The notes under the pieces are model-generated. The model did no database searches and had not been told where the DNA came from. It was given only the letters and a program-made list of their open reading frames with translations. Below are positions 1-8,136 of a stretch of DNA of 64,000 nt, piece by piece (position 1 is the stretch's first letter; each line of letters starts with the position of its first letter). A program made the translations under genes and the position numbers. This stretch comes from an uncultured Ellagibacter sp. GTDB lineage: Bacteria > Actinomycetota > Coriobacteriia > Coriobacteriales > Eggerthellaceae. Where the stretch lies: assembly GCF_934643285.1 (NCBI RefSeq), contig NZ_CAKUBT010000006.1:37583-101582 (forward strand), written 5' to 3'.

Positions 1-863
1 TCCTCGAAGCCGTAGCACCACTTTTCGACGAAATCATGATCGTAGAGGTCCTCGGAGATGATGACGTTCAAAAAGCCCATGCCGACAGCAGCGTCGGTGC
101 CGGGGCGCAGCTGCAGGTGGTATTCCGAGTGCGCGCCGAGCCAGGTCAGACGCGGGTCGACGGTGATGATCTTCGCACCGCGCTTCATGATATCGATGAT
201 GCTGTGGCCAAAGAATCCGTCGGGGCTCGAGTAGAGCGGGTCCTTGCCCCACACCATGATGTACTTCGGGCAAACCCAGCGCGGATCGTCGTAGCGATCC
301 GGGAAGAACTGCGCGGAGTCGATTTCGGGCACGCCTGCACCCAGCAGGTAGTTCACGATGGTAGCGCGCGGGCCGTAGCACGCCTCGCCCGAGAACGGAT
401 AGGTCGATGCACCGTTCGGCGTGTTCATGATAGCCGGGCCGTACACCGGGGCATAAAGCGTCGACTCGCGACCCGTGCCCGTCAGCGTGAAGATGCACTC
501 GGCACCGTAGTTCTCCTGGAAACCGCGAATCTTCTCCTCGAGCAAATCGTAGGCCTCATCCCAAGAAATTTTCTCCCACGTATCCTTACCGCGATCTTCG
601 CGGGCACGCTTCATGGGGCTCAGCAGACGGTCCTTGTGGTAGACGACCTCGTCGAGCGCGATGCATCTCGGGCACAGACGGCCTTGCGTGATCGGATGGC
701 TCGGGTCGCCTTCCACCTTCACAATCTTGCCGTCCTTCACATGGATGAACATGCCGCATCCAACCGGATGGTCTCCCGGAGGCGACCATGCGCAGGTGCG
801 GACTTTCAATACCCCGTCTTCTTCGGTGATGAATGGCTTGCACGAAGCGCAAGTTTCTCCCAT
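1..863 (-). CDS. Molybdopterin-dependent oxidoreductase, DMSO reductase family (3' end outside window)
   Basis: The first 287 codons of a large molybdoenzyme are visible; the rest lies beyond base 1. The ATG at 863 follows a strong GGAGG-type ribosome site. No Tat or Sec signal is present, so the enzyme should be cytoplasmic. Residues 24-67 form the N-terminal cluster region: Cys36 in a PVGCGM context and Cys64 in RLCPRC, with His32 where a cluster cysteine is usual. VEGDP (50-54) and the later VWGKDP motif are typical of the family's cofactor-binding fold. Members of this family in gut Coriobacteriia include catechol dehydroxylases and other reductases, but the substrate cannot be told here. 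A LuxR-type membrane regulator lies upstream on the same strand, a common arrangement for such enzymes. Confidence 0.9.
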   Translation of the reverse strand, partial: MGETCASCKPFITEEDGVLKVRTCAWSPPGDHPVGCGMFIHVKDGKIVKVEGDPSHPITQGRLCPRCIALDEVVYHKDRLLSPMKRAREDRGKDTWEKISWDEAYDLLEEKIRGFQENYGAECIFTLTGTGRESTLYAPVYGPAIMNTPNGASTYPFSGEACYGPRATIVNYLLGAGVPEIDSAQFFPDRYDDPRWVCPKYIMVWGKDPLYSSPDGFFGHSIIDIMKRGAKIITVDPRLTWLGAHSEYHLQLRPGTDAAVGMGFLNVIISEDLYDHDFVEKWCYGFE

Positions 864-963
864 TACACTCCCCCTCCTTCGTCGGTTTTCGCGAAGGCCT
901 CGCCAGACCCTCGCGTCATTTCGAGCAACCCGAACTCTACGCTTTGGGAGCTGGGGGGAGAAA

Positions 964-1048
964 GACCCGTCGCGGGGTGTTTCAGGCATTCCCACGCTTC
1001 GGGACGCAAACCCCCCATAGCGGGGGGTCGGACTCCCCCCTACGGGTC
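964..1048 (-). promoter_or_regulatory. Structured leader candidate upstream of the molybdoenzyme
   Basis: A 7-bp stem pairs 964-970 (GACCCGT) with 1042-1048 (ACGGGTC). Inside it is a C6/G6/C6 array (1011-1016, 1022-1027, 1035-1040) that can form either of two mutually exclusive hairpins. A divergent AT-rich promoter-like stretch lies near 1071-1082, so on the minus strand this element would sit in a roughly 200-nt leader of the molybdoenzyme mRNA. I do not recognise a known riboswitch class. The strand is an inference. Confidence 0.35.
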
Positions 1049-1102
1049 TCACCTGCGGAAAGAAAGTAGGGTATGCTATATAGCGGGAAAAGGAGGGAGA
1101 CT

Positions 1103-1303
1103 ATGTCGTGTTACACCTGCACGCACTGCAACAAGTGCGGCATGTTCTCGATCAAGGTCGTCGTGGTGTGCAAAAGCTGCGGGACGGAGGTACCCGTGGG
1201 GGCAGGTGCGTGCCCTGCATGCGGGGGCACCTCCCTTGCGCAGAAGGTCATCAAGCCCGCCGCGACTACATCCGCAGATAAAGCTCCTCGACCGCATCAA
1301 TGA
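1103..1303 (+). CDS. Small zinc-ribbon-like protein
   Basis: A 66-aa protein with eight cysteines arranged as four CxxC pairs: Cys3/6, Cys9/12, Cys23/26 and Cys35/38. The last two pairs look like a classic zinc ribbon (CKSCG and CPACG). The ATG at 1103 follows AGGAGGGAG with good spacing, and a TATGCT -10-like box lies at 1072-1077. No membrane span or signal is seen. Its 3' end overlaps the 3' end of the convergent luxR-type gene by 38 bp. A metal-binding or FeS adaptor role is possible, but no specific function is assigned. Confidence 0.65.
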   Translation: MSCYTCTHCNKCGMFSIKVVVVCKSCGTEVPVGAGACPACGGTSLAQKVIKPAATTSADKAPRPHQ

Positions 1304-2813
1304 GCTCTTGGCGCGAATGGATGCCAAGCTTTGCGTACACGTTTTTCACGTAGCCCTTCGCCGTGTTCTGCGCGATGACCAACTCGTCGGCAACGTATCC
1401 GATCGTTCTGCCGCGCGCGAGCAAGGCGAGCACTTCCGTCTCGCGCGCCGTCAGCTTCGCCTCCGAAGCGAGCGTCGTGCATGCGCGATCGAAAAGCGCA
1501 CCGGGCGCCTCCTCGGGGGTATTTGCCCGTTCGACATTTGTCGTCGATTCGTTAGGGACTTGTCCTTCGGCGGCGCGCTGGCTTAAGCGCTCGACCGCCT
1601 GCTGCTCCTGCTTCGCGAGCATCACATCGAGCGCCCGCTCGATAGTGCCCGTGGAAAGCGCCAAGGTGAACGCAAGCACGAGAAGGACGCTCATGACGGC
1701 AAGATAGGCCACGTAGTAAACGGAATCGCCCGAGAAAAGCCCCTGGTTCAGCATCACCACCACGACGCCGACCGTCGTGCCGAGAGCCGACGCGCCGCGC
1801 CCGAAGCCGAACACGCGCGTGGGAGTGAGCGTCGTTCGACCCGCAAGGTCGACGAGCAAGCACCACACCACGATCACGAAGATGTTGTACAGCACGCCCG
1901 TGATCGCGCTCTGCACGATGTCGGGGGAGCCCAGCACCGGCGTGACGAGCATCGCGAACGCCATGAGCAGGCCGATCGGCAGATAAAGCGAGCTCACGTT
2001 GAAGTTGCGCGTGCGAAGGAGCAGGCATAGCCCCAAGATGAAGCCCGCGATGCACACAATCGAGATGATGCATTCGATCGGCGTCGACGCGCCACTGACG
2101 ACGATCATGCCGATGCCCTTCGACACGCCTGCAGCCAGCGCAAACGCGCACACGGCAAGGACAAGGCGCACGAAGAACCCACGTGGCAGCTTGTCGATGC
2201 TGATTGCCTCTTCAAGTGGGTCGGACTCGCTCACCTCATCGGGCACGCAGAACGAGCAGAACACCGACGCGAACGGCAAAAGCGACACGAGGACAATCGA
2301 GATGTCGCCCGGAGCACCCTTCACCGCAAAGTAAATGAGGAAGGAGAGAAGCGCTGCGCTGCTGATGGTGATGCACGCCTCCGTGCCGCTCAGACGGCTG
2401 GTCACCAGACCGACGCGCAAGCACACGAACGCCGTGCCGAGACCCGTTCCCGCCATGGCGACGTCATAAGCGAGGCTTCCAGTGCCATAACCCGTCGCGA
2501 CGATAAACGTGGATACCGAGGCGATGATGGCCATGACGATCGCCAGCGGACCGTGCGCAATGCGCCTGTTGAAAAACGAGTCGAACGCACCTGCCAAAAA
2601 CAGGCACGCGGTCAGCGGGATGCCGGAGAGCATATAGTTGCGCAAGAAACGCGATACGGCGTCGTCAGCCCCCGAAAGGGAAACCAGATCGACCCCCGTC
2701 ACGGAAAGCAGGATCCATGCTCCGTAAAAGCTATAGCTTAGATATCGAAGCTGCGGAAGCCTATTGCCGATGCTCGACAAGGCCCAACTGATTCCCGCTG
2801 CTTTATTCTCCAC
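1266..2813 (-). CDS. LuxR-family regulator with multi-span membrane N-terminus
   Basis: A 515-aa protein starting at GTG 2813 behind AGGGGA. Residues about 20-390 form a series of roughly 10-12 hydrophobic segments resembling a transporter fold. Residues about 450-515 are a LuxR/GerE helix-turn-helix (LTARETEVLALLARG followed by VADELVIAQNTAKGYV). Such membrane LuxR proteins are abundant in Eggerthellaceae and often sit beside inducible molybdoenzyme genes. Here the gene lies upstream of the truncated molybdoenzyme on the same strand, so sensing its substrate and activating it is a reasonable inference. No receiver domain is present, so signal input is probably through the membrane domain. 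Confidence 0.9.
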   Translation of the reverse strand: MENKAAGISWALSSIGNRLPQLRYLSYSFYGAWILLSVTGVDLVSLSGADDAVSRFLRNYMLSGIPLTACLFLAGAFDSFFNRRIAHGPLAIVMAIIASVSTFIVATGYGTGSLAYDVAMAGTGLGTAFVCLRVGLVTSRLSGTEACITISSAALLSFLIYFAVKGAPGDISIVLVSLLPFASVFCSFCVPDEVSESDPLEEAISIDKLPRGFFVRLVLAVCAFALAAGVSKGIGMIVVSGASTPIECIISIVCIAGFILGLCLLLRTRNFNVSSLYLPIGLLMAFAMLVTPVLGSPDIVQSAITGVLYNIFVIVVWCLLVDLAGRTTLTPTRVFGFGRGASALGTTVGVVVVMLNQGLFSGDSVYYVAYLAVMSVLLVLAFTLALSTGTIERALDVMLAKQEQQAVERLSQRAAEGQVPNESTTNVERANTPEEAPGALFDRACTTLASEAKLTARETEVLALLARGRTIGYVADELVIAQNTAKGYVKNVYAKLGIHSRQELIDAVEELYLRM

Positions 2814-2837
2814 GTACGTCCCCTATTGTCCGCTCTG

Positions 2838-2862
2838 AACGCGCGAACCCCTTTCGCGCGTT
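2838..2862 (-). terminator. Hairpin between fur and the LuxR gene
   Basis: Perfect 10-bp arms AACGCGCGAA / TTCGCGCGTT with a 5-nt loop just after the fur stop codon. There is no clear U-tract, so it may be a weak or factor-assisted terminator for the fur-like gene. Confidence 0.45.
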
Positions 2863-2896
2863 GTCCATTATGCGGCTTAGGATGTTGTTTCGCTAG

Positions 2897-3331
2897 CTAT
2901 TCCTTGGGGTTTGCGCAATCGGGGCACAGGCCGGTGAAGATGATGTCGAAGCCCTCGATCTGGAACCCGTGGGTGTCGCGCACGCTCGAAAGCAGGCCCT
3001 CGCTCGGCATCTCGACGTCGTAGACAACACCGCATTCGCGGCAGATCGCGTGGTAGTGGCAATCGCAGCGGAAGTCATAGCGGTCGGCACCCCCCGCCAC
3101 GGGGATATGGAGCACCTCGCCCTGCTCGGTCAGCACGTTCAAGTTGCGGTACACCGTCGCCCGCGAGATGCTCGGGTGCTTCTCGCGCACCGCGTCGTAC
3201 ACGTCTGCTGAAGTGGGGTGGTTATGAAGCGAGCGAACCGCCTCGAGCACAAGCGCTCGCTGTCGTGTGTTCCTCGTCGCCGCGCAACTAGCAGCACCCG
3301 TTTTCGCCGTAACCTTCGATATGTTCGCCAT
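2897..3331 (-). CDS. Fur family metalloregulator (PerR/Fur-like)
   Basis: 144 aa from the ATG at 3331, preceded by GAGG; an in-frame TTG five codons upstream (3346) is less likely. The N-terminal half is the winged helix (SADVYDAVREKHP, ISRATVYRNLNVL). The C-terminal half has the metal sites: HYHAICRECG, and a second CxxC in LCPDC that with CREC forms the structural zinc site seen in PerR and many Fur proteins. It represses target genes with Fe2+ or Mn2+ and may sense peroxide. The upstream AT-rich region holds GCTAAT/ATTAGC inverted half-sites (3352-3387), a possible autoregulatory operator. Confidence 0.9.
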   Translation of the reverse strand: MANISKVTAKTGAASCAATRNTRQRALVLEAVRSLHNHPTSADVYDAVREKHPSISRATVYRNLNVLTEQGEVLHIPVAGGADRYDFRCDCHYHAICRECGVVYDVEMPSEGLLSSVRDTHGFQIEGFDIIFTGLCPDCANPKE

Positions 3332-3351
3332 TTCGCCTCTTTTCAAGCTTG

Positions 3352-3387
3352 CTAATCGTAATCTTAATAGGAGTATATATCATTAGC
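3352..3387. promoter_or_regulatory. Possible Fur/PerR autoregulatory operator
   Basis: AT-rich island in GC-rich DNA, bounded by GCTAAT (3352-3357) and ATTAGC (3382-3387) and containing TAATCGTAATCTTA, which resembles a Fur-type 7-1-7 inverted repeat. It lies directly upstream of the fur-like gene. Confidence 0.4.
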
Positions 3388-3409
3388 AGAGCCTTTATGC
3401 AAGCATGAC

Positions 3410-3442
3410 GAAGGCTCCGACGGAAAATCCATCGGAGCCTTC
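3410..3442 (-). terminator. Terminator of amt-glnK
   Basis: Strong hairpin with 11-bp arms GAAGGCTCCGA / TCGGAGCCTTC, 43 bp after the glnK stop. The U-tract is weak. Confidence 0.6.
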
Positions 3443-3484
3443 TGAATTGGAGAACTCAAGCTGTCGCGCGAGCGCCTGCCGGAC

Positions 3485-3823
3485 TTAAACCGCCGACTCT
3501 CCGCGCTCATCGGTGCGGATGCGGATGACCTCGTCAATCGGAGAGACGAAGATCTTGCCGTCACCCACGTTACCCGTGCGCGCCGTTTCGGTGATGACCT
3601 TCACCAGCTCGTCGACTTCCCCATCACCTACCACGAGCTCGAACTTCACCTTAGGCACCATGTTCAGCAGAACCTCGGTGCCGCGGTAGTATTCCTTCCA
3701 GCCATGCTGACTGCCGCAGCCGTTGACCTGGGAAATCGTCATGCCGCCAACCTTTGCCGCAAAGAGTGCCTCCTTGAGCGGTTCGAGCTTCTCGGGGCGG
3801 ACAATCGCAGTGATCCTCTTCAT
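3485..3823 (-). CDS. glnK: PII nitrogen signalling protein (GlnK/GlnB)
   Basis: From ATG 3823 the protein is exactly 112 aa, the canonical PII length; an in-frame TTG three codons upstream is rejected because AAGGAG is correctly spaced for the ATG. It should sense ATP/ADP and 2-oxoglutarate and gate the Amt channel encoded 29 bp upstream. The T-loop (37-55), the ATP-binding TGNVGDGKIFV with Lys90, and Arg101/Arg103 are intact. Tyr46 is conserved, but the usual uridylylation or adenylylation residue Tyr51 is Val (RGTEV), so classical covalent modification at 51 is impossible. No glnD follows. Confidence 0.95.
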   Translation of the reverse strand: MKRITAIVRPEKLEPLKEALFAAKVGGMTISQVNGCGSQHGWKEYYRGTEVLLNMVPKVKFELVVGDGEVDELVKVITETARTGNVGDGKIFVSPIDEVIRIRTDERGESAV

Positions 3824-3852
3824 AGGTTTCAACTCCTTCCTAAAAAACTCGC

Positions 3853-5127
3853 CTAGTCAAGACCGATATAGGCAGGGTACGCGGACTCGCCGTGTGCCGC
3901 AACGTCGAGGCCTTGCGCCTCTTCTTCCTCGCTGACGCGCAGGCTGCCCTTGAAGCACGCCTTCGCGATGAGGCCGATGACCACGTCGAGCACGCCGACG
4001 AACACGATGGTAATCAGGATGCCCAGAATCTGGCTGCCCAAAAGCGAAGCATCACCGGTGTAGATGAGGCCGCCGAAGTCGGTCCAGGAAAGCTCGGGCA
4101 CGCAGAAGATGCCAGTGCAGATGCCGCCGACGATGCCGCCGACTGCGTGGCAACCGAACGCATCAAGCGCGTCGTCGTAGCCAATCTTCGCCTTGCAGAA
4201 GGAAATCGCGAAGTAGCAGATGGGGGAAACGATGAGGCCCATGACGAGTGCGGCCCAAGGCTCCACGAAGCCAGCAGCGGGAGTGATAACGACGAGGCCC
4301 GCAACAAGACCGGTGGCAGCGCCAACGAGGGTGGGCTTGCCGACCTTCACGCGCTCGACGATCATCCAGGAAACGAGCGCCGCGCCGGATGCGACAACCG
4401 TGTTGATGAGGGCCAGACCCGCAACGCCATCAGCGGCGAACTGGGAGCCGGCGTTGAAGCCGAACCAGCCGAACCACAGAAGCGCAGCACCCAGGGCAAC
4501 GAAGGGAACGTTGTGCGGGCGGTAGCTCATCATGCCGAAGCCCTTGCGCTTGCCCAGAAGCAGGCAGAGGATAAGGCCGGTCAAGCCAGAGGAAATGTGG
4601 ACAACGTCGCCACCTGCGAAGTCGAGCGCGCCGATGGTGTCGCCGATGAGGCTGCCATCGCCGCCCCAAACCATGTGAGCCAGCGGCGGGTACACCACGA
4701 TGGTCCAAATGGCCACGAACGCGCAAATCGCGCCGAACTTCATGCGGCCTGCAAGGGAGCCGGTGATGATGGCCGTGGTGATCATGCAGAAGGCCATCTG
4801 GAAGACGAAGTCGATGATGGACGGATAAACCGCGTCTTCGGGAACTGCTTCGGCTTCAGCAAGCATATCGCTCGTACCGCTTAAGAAGCCCAGCTGATCA
4901 AAGCCCCCGAAAAAGGGGATCGAACCGTCTCCGCCGTAGGCGAACGACCATCCGCAAATCGTCCACGTGATTGCAACGATGCCAATAACTCCGAACACCA
5001 TGACCATCGTGTTGACCACGTTCTTGCGACGCGAAAGGCCGCCGTAGAAGAACGCGAGGCCGGGCGTCATGAGCAGGACGAGCATGGCGCAAACGATCAT
5101 GAATGCCGTTGATCCTGTGTCAAACAT
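3853..5127 (-). CDS. amt: Ammonium transporter Amt
   Basis: 424 aa from ATG 5127, which follows GAGGAGG at ideal spacing; longer frames to 5202 lack this site. About eleven hydrophobic segments give the usual Amt/Rh fold. The pore twin histidines appear in DVVHISSG and FGCHAVGG. It conducts ammonium/ammonia across the membrane as a trimer and is gated by the PII protein encoded immediately downstream. The actinobacterial amt-glnK order is kept but without glnD. Confidence 0.96.
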   Translation of the reverse strand: MFDTGSTAFMIVCAMLVLLMTPGLAFFYGGLSRRKNVVNTMVMVFGVIGIVAITWTICGWSFAYGGDGSIPFFGGFDQLGFLSGTSDMLAEAEAVPEDAVYPSIIDFVFQMAFCMITTAIITGSLAGRMKFGAICAFVAIWTIVVYPPLAHMVWGGDGSLIGDTIGALDFAGGDVVHISSGLTGLILCLLLGKRKGFGMMSYRPHNVPFVALGAALLWFGWFGFNAGSQFAADGVAGLALINTVVASGAALVSWMIVERVKVGKPTLVGAATGLVAGLVVITPAAGFVEPWAALVMGLIVSPICYFAISFCKAKIGYDDALDAFGCHAVGGIVGGICTGIFCVPELSWTDFGGLIYTGDASLLGSQILGILITIVFVGVLDVVIGLIAKACFKGSLRVSEEEEAQGLDVAAHGESAYPAYIGLD

Positions 5128-5277
5128 TGCATTACCTCCTCTAATCTCACTAACGTGCATCTGTATGACAGAGAAGATAATCGCACCAGAAGACGGGCTC
5201 AAACGGCGCGATGCCCAGTGTTAACGTTTATTCAAACGCAACGTAACAAACGGGAAGCGCGAGCGAAACAGAAAAGA

Positions 5278-5309
5278 AATAACCCCAGGTCACTTGGCCT
5301 AGGGTTATT
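5278..5309 (-). terminator. Rho-independent terminator of the HTH gene
   Basis: Stem AATAACCC / GGGTTATT extended by AGG/CCT pairs. On the minus strand the hairpin is followed by TTTCTTTTCTG. It lies between the HipB-like gene and the amt promoter region. Confidence 0.75.
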
Positions 5310-5423
5310 GTTTCAAACGGATTTCAGGACACCGCTCGCCGATGGGGTGAGGGTTGGTGCCCCCGTTCTTGGAGTGCCGCCGCTCGCTTATGGCGCCGCC
5401 GTCTCAAGGGCAAGAATCCCTTT

Positions 5424-5660
5424 TCATTCGGTCACCTTCACGTCCGCGCCTTTGGGAACGATGACCATGCGAAAGCCCAGTTGCTGCAGGTAGCGGTTGA
5501 CCTTGACTGCCGACACATTCTTTCCCGTCTCAAGCGCCGAAAGAGTCACCGACGAGAAGCCGAGCTTTTTAGCCATCTCGACCTGCGTGATGCCGCGCTC
5601 CCTGCGCGCCTCGCGCAAGAACTCGCCAATGTCCTCGTATGAGTAAGCGTTGGTCCACAT
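5424..5660 (-). CDS. HipB-like XRE helix-turn-helix protein (orphan)
   Basis: 78 aa from the ATG at 5660; the longer frame upstream is AT-rich and looks non-coding. The core (FLREARRERGITQVEMAKK, then SVTLSALETGK) is an XRE helix-turn-helix, and the tail LQQLGFRMVIVPKG resembles the dimerisation strand of HipB-type antitoxins. No HipA-like kinase or other toxin is adjacent. The upstream 100 bp is strikingly AT-rich compared with the rest of the window, suggesting acquired DNA or the remnant of a toxin-antitoxin locus. Its DNA target and partner are unknown. Confidence 0.75.
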   Translation of the reverse strand: MWTNAYSYEDIGEFLREARRERGITQVEMAKKLGFSSVTLSALETGKNVSAVKVNRYLQQLGFRMVIVPKGADVKVTE

Positions 5661-5888
5661 GATATGCCGCCGTTCAAAATACTTTATATTCGCTCTACTG
5701 ATAAAAATATACAGAAAATTTAATAGTATCGCAATATCGCGAATAATAAGTATTTTGAATCCTCGATGCTGGAGGATGGACTCGAAGGCACGACAAAAGC
5801 CCATGCCTTCGCTACGAGCTCACCTGAGTATATGCAGGAATGACGAAAAGTCATCGCCTTCCACGCACAAGATCGCCTGTTGAGCTTG

Positions 5889-7772
5889 TTAGAGCGCTTC
5901 GAGTTTCTCCTGAATAGCAGTGGCGATCCCTTCGGCGTCGAGGCCGAGCTCATGCATGAGGAAGTCGGGGGCACCTTGCATGATGTAGCGATCGGGAATG
6001 CCCAGCGTGAGCACGGGCACCTTCTCGTTCTGGCGCGCGAGCTCGGCGAGCACCTCTTCCCCGACACCACCTGCGATCACACCGTCTTCGACCGTCACCA
6101 CGAGACGGGTTTCGGATGCCTTGCGAATCGCCTCAGTATCGAGTGGCTTCACCCAACGCATGTCGACGACGCGAACGGACAGGCCCGCGTCCTCAAGCGC
6201 AGCCGCAGCCTCGTTCGCAGGCTCAACCATATTCCCAAACGCGAGGATCGCGACATCGGACCCTTCCCTCACCAGGCGAGACACGCCAGGCTCGTAGGTT
6301 TCAGGCTTGTCGGGAACGGGCACGCCGCACGCCTCGCCGCGCGGATAGCGCACCGCGAACGGCCCGCCGAGCGCAAGCGCGGTATGAAGGGAGTTCACGA
6401 GTTCCGCCTCGTTGGAGGGCGCAAGCACTCGCATATTGGGAACCATGCGCGTATAGACCAGGTCGAACATGCCGTGGTGCGTCGGCCCATCGGCGCCCAC
6501 CAAGCCCGCGCGGTCGATAGCGAACACGACATCGAGGTTCATGAGGGCGTTATTGACGATGAGCTGATCGATGGCGCGCTGCAGGAACGTAGAGTACACG
6601 GCGAACACCGGCTTGCGCCCGCCGATAGCGAGTCCCGCCGCCATACCGGCTGCGTTCTCCTCGCAAATGCCCACGTCGATGAAGCGGTCGGGGAATTCCT
6701 TCTCGAACGCGGTAAGCCCTGTGCCGCTTTCCATCGCAGCGGTGATCGCGACGATGCGCTCATCGGCGCGCGCCTCGTTCAAGAGAGCCTCGCCGAACAC
6801 CGAGGTGTAGCTCGGCGCCTTCGCGGGCTTCTTTATGGCCTTGCCCGTGGCGATATCGTAAGGACCCGTACCATGGAAGCGCGTCGGCTCCGCCATCGCG
6901 GGACCGTACCCAGCGCCCTTCTTGGTGACCACGTGCATAAGCACCGGGCCGTCGGCGGCCAGGCACGTCGAGAGCATCCCCTTCAGCTCGTGGATGTTGT
7001 GCCCGTCAACCGGCGTCGTGCACACGATGCCCAACTGCTCGAAAATCATGGAATGGGGAATGACGAACTGTTTCATCGATTCTTTCGCGTTGCGCCCGAA
7101 GTGCATGAGCGCACTGCCGAGGGCGCCCGACTGCTCCATAGCCTCCTGCACGCGGTCGCGCGTCGTGCGATATGACGACGACGTGCGCAAATAGCCGAGG
7201 TGCTTCATGAGCGCGCCGACGTTGCGCGAGATGGACATCTCGTTGTCGTTCAGGATGATGACCATGGGAAGCTGGGCCTGCCCGATGTAGTTCAGCGCCT
7301 CGAAGGCCATGCCTCCGCCAAGCGCCGCGTCGCCGATAAGCGCGACGATCTTGTTCGCGCCGCCCGAAAGCGCCCGCGCCTTGGCAAGCCCGACGGCAAT
7401 CGAAAGCGAGTCGGACGCGTGGCCGGAAGCATGCACGTCGTATTCGCTCTCGGAAGGCTTCGGGAAACCTGAAATGCCATGGAACGTGCGCAGCGTATCG
7501 AAGCGGTCGCGCCGCCCCGTCACAAGCTTGTGCGCATACGACTGGTGCCCCACATCGAAGATGAACTTGTCTTCAGGGCAATTGAGAAGGCTGTGAACTG
7601 CGAGGATGATCTCGACCGCACCAAGAGACGACGCCACGTGACCACCTGTTCGAGAAGTGGTGGTGATAATCTGCTCCCTGATTTCGCGAGCGAGAATCGA
7701 GAGCTCATCGTCGGTGAGAAGCTTCAGGTCGGCAGGTGAATCGACCACGTCAAGTATGCGCTTATTCGCCAT
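5889..7772 (-). CDS. dxs: 1-deoxy-D-xylulose-5-phosphate synthase
   Basis: 627 aa, normal for Dxs; the start is ATG 7772 (MANKRILDVV) behind GAGGAG. It makes DXP from pyruvate and glyceraldehyde 3-phosphate, the first step of the MEP isoprenoid pathway. The family hallmarks are present: VGHQSYAHK, thiamine-diphosphate/Mg motif GDAALGGG...LNDNEMSIS, catalytic Glu in ICEENAAGMAAG, and the C-terminal transketolase-like domain. It is last in a six-gene operon, 49 bp after xseB, the same pairing seen in many bacteria. Confidence 0.97.
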   Translation of the reverse strand: MANKRILDVVDSPADLKLLTDDELSILAREIREQIITTTSRTGGHVASSLGAVEIILAVHSLLNCPEDKFIFDVGHQSYAHKLVTGRRDRFDTLRTFHGISGFPKPSESEYDVHASGHASDSLSIAVGLAKARALSGGANKIVALIGDAALGGGMAFEALNYIGQAQLPMVIILNDNEMSISRNVGALMKHLGYLRTSSSYRTTRDRVQEAMEQSGALGSALMHFGRNAKESMKQFVIPHSMIFEQLGIVCTTPVDGHNIHELKGMLSTCLAADGPVLMHVVTKKGAGYGPAMAEPTRFHGTGPYDIATGKAIKKPAKAPSYTSVFGEALLNEARADERIVAITAAMESGTGLTAFEKEFPDRFIDVGICEENAAGMAAGLAIGGRKPVFAVYSTFLQRAIDQLIVNNALMNLDVVFAIDRAGLVGADGPTHHGMFDLVYTRMVPNMRVLAPSNEAELVNSLHTALALGGPFAVRYPRGEACGVPVPDKPETYEPGVSRLVREGSDVAILAFGNMVEPANEAAAALEDAGLSVRVVDMRWVKPLDTEAIRKASETRLVVTVEDGVIAGGVGEEVLAELARQNEKVPVLTLGIPDRYIMQGAPDFLMHELGLDAEGIATAIQEKLEAL

Positions 7773-7821
7773 GATGCAAGAACTCCTCTTTCCCCCTCGC
7801 GCCTTCGCCGCAAAAGCGGTG

Positions 7822-8136
7822 CTATCGCGCAGCCGACGCCGCCTCGTCTTGGCGTGCAGCTGCCGCCTCGCCCTGGGAAGGCGAGCTTTGATCGTCGGAT
7901 GCGTCGGCCTGGTCGGCCTGTTCGCCCTGCTTGGTTGTGAGGTTTGCAGCATCCTGCTCGAGAAGCTCCTCGGCGCCTTCCTCAGACAGATCGCATGCGG
8001 AAAGGCCGAGCTTCACCGCCTCCTCGTAGAGCGCGAGCGCTTCGTCAAGCGAGATGCCGGGCGCGCTTACCGCCTCGACGATTTCATCGAGGCGGTCGCG
8101 AACCTGATCGTACGATGCAGCGTTAGAGTCCGACAT
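7822..8136 (-). CDS. xseB: Exodeoxyribonuclease VII small subunit
   Basis: 104 aa. Residues 8-65 match the XseB helical domain (DRLDEIVEAVS..GISLDEALALYEEAVKL). The remainder is an Ala/Gln/Asp-rich tail likely to be disordered. It starts inside the nusB 3' end (14-bp overlap), so it is translationally coupled. XseB needs XseA to form the single-strand exonuclease, yet xseA, usually adjacent, is absent from this operon and window. Confidence 0.9.
   Translation of the reverse strand: MSDSNAASYDQVRDRLDEIVEAVSAPGISLDEALALYEEAVKLGLSACDLSEEGAEELLEQDAANLTTKQGEQADQADASDDQSSPSQGEAAAARQDEAASAAR

Noticed and set aside
36..1586. 516-codon plus-strand frame over the molybdoenzyme and LuxR genes
   Set aside because: It is the antisense shadow of two well-supported minus-strand genes and has no family resemblance.
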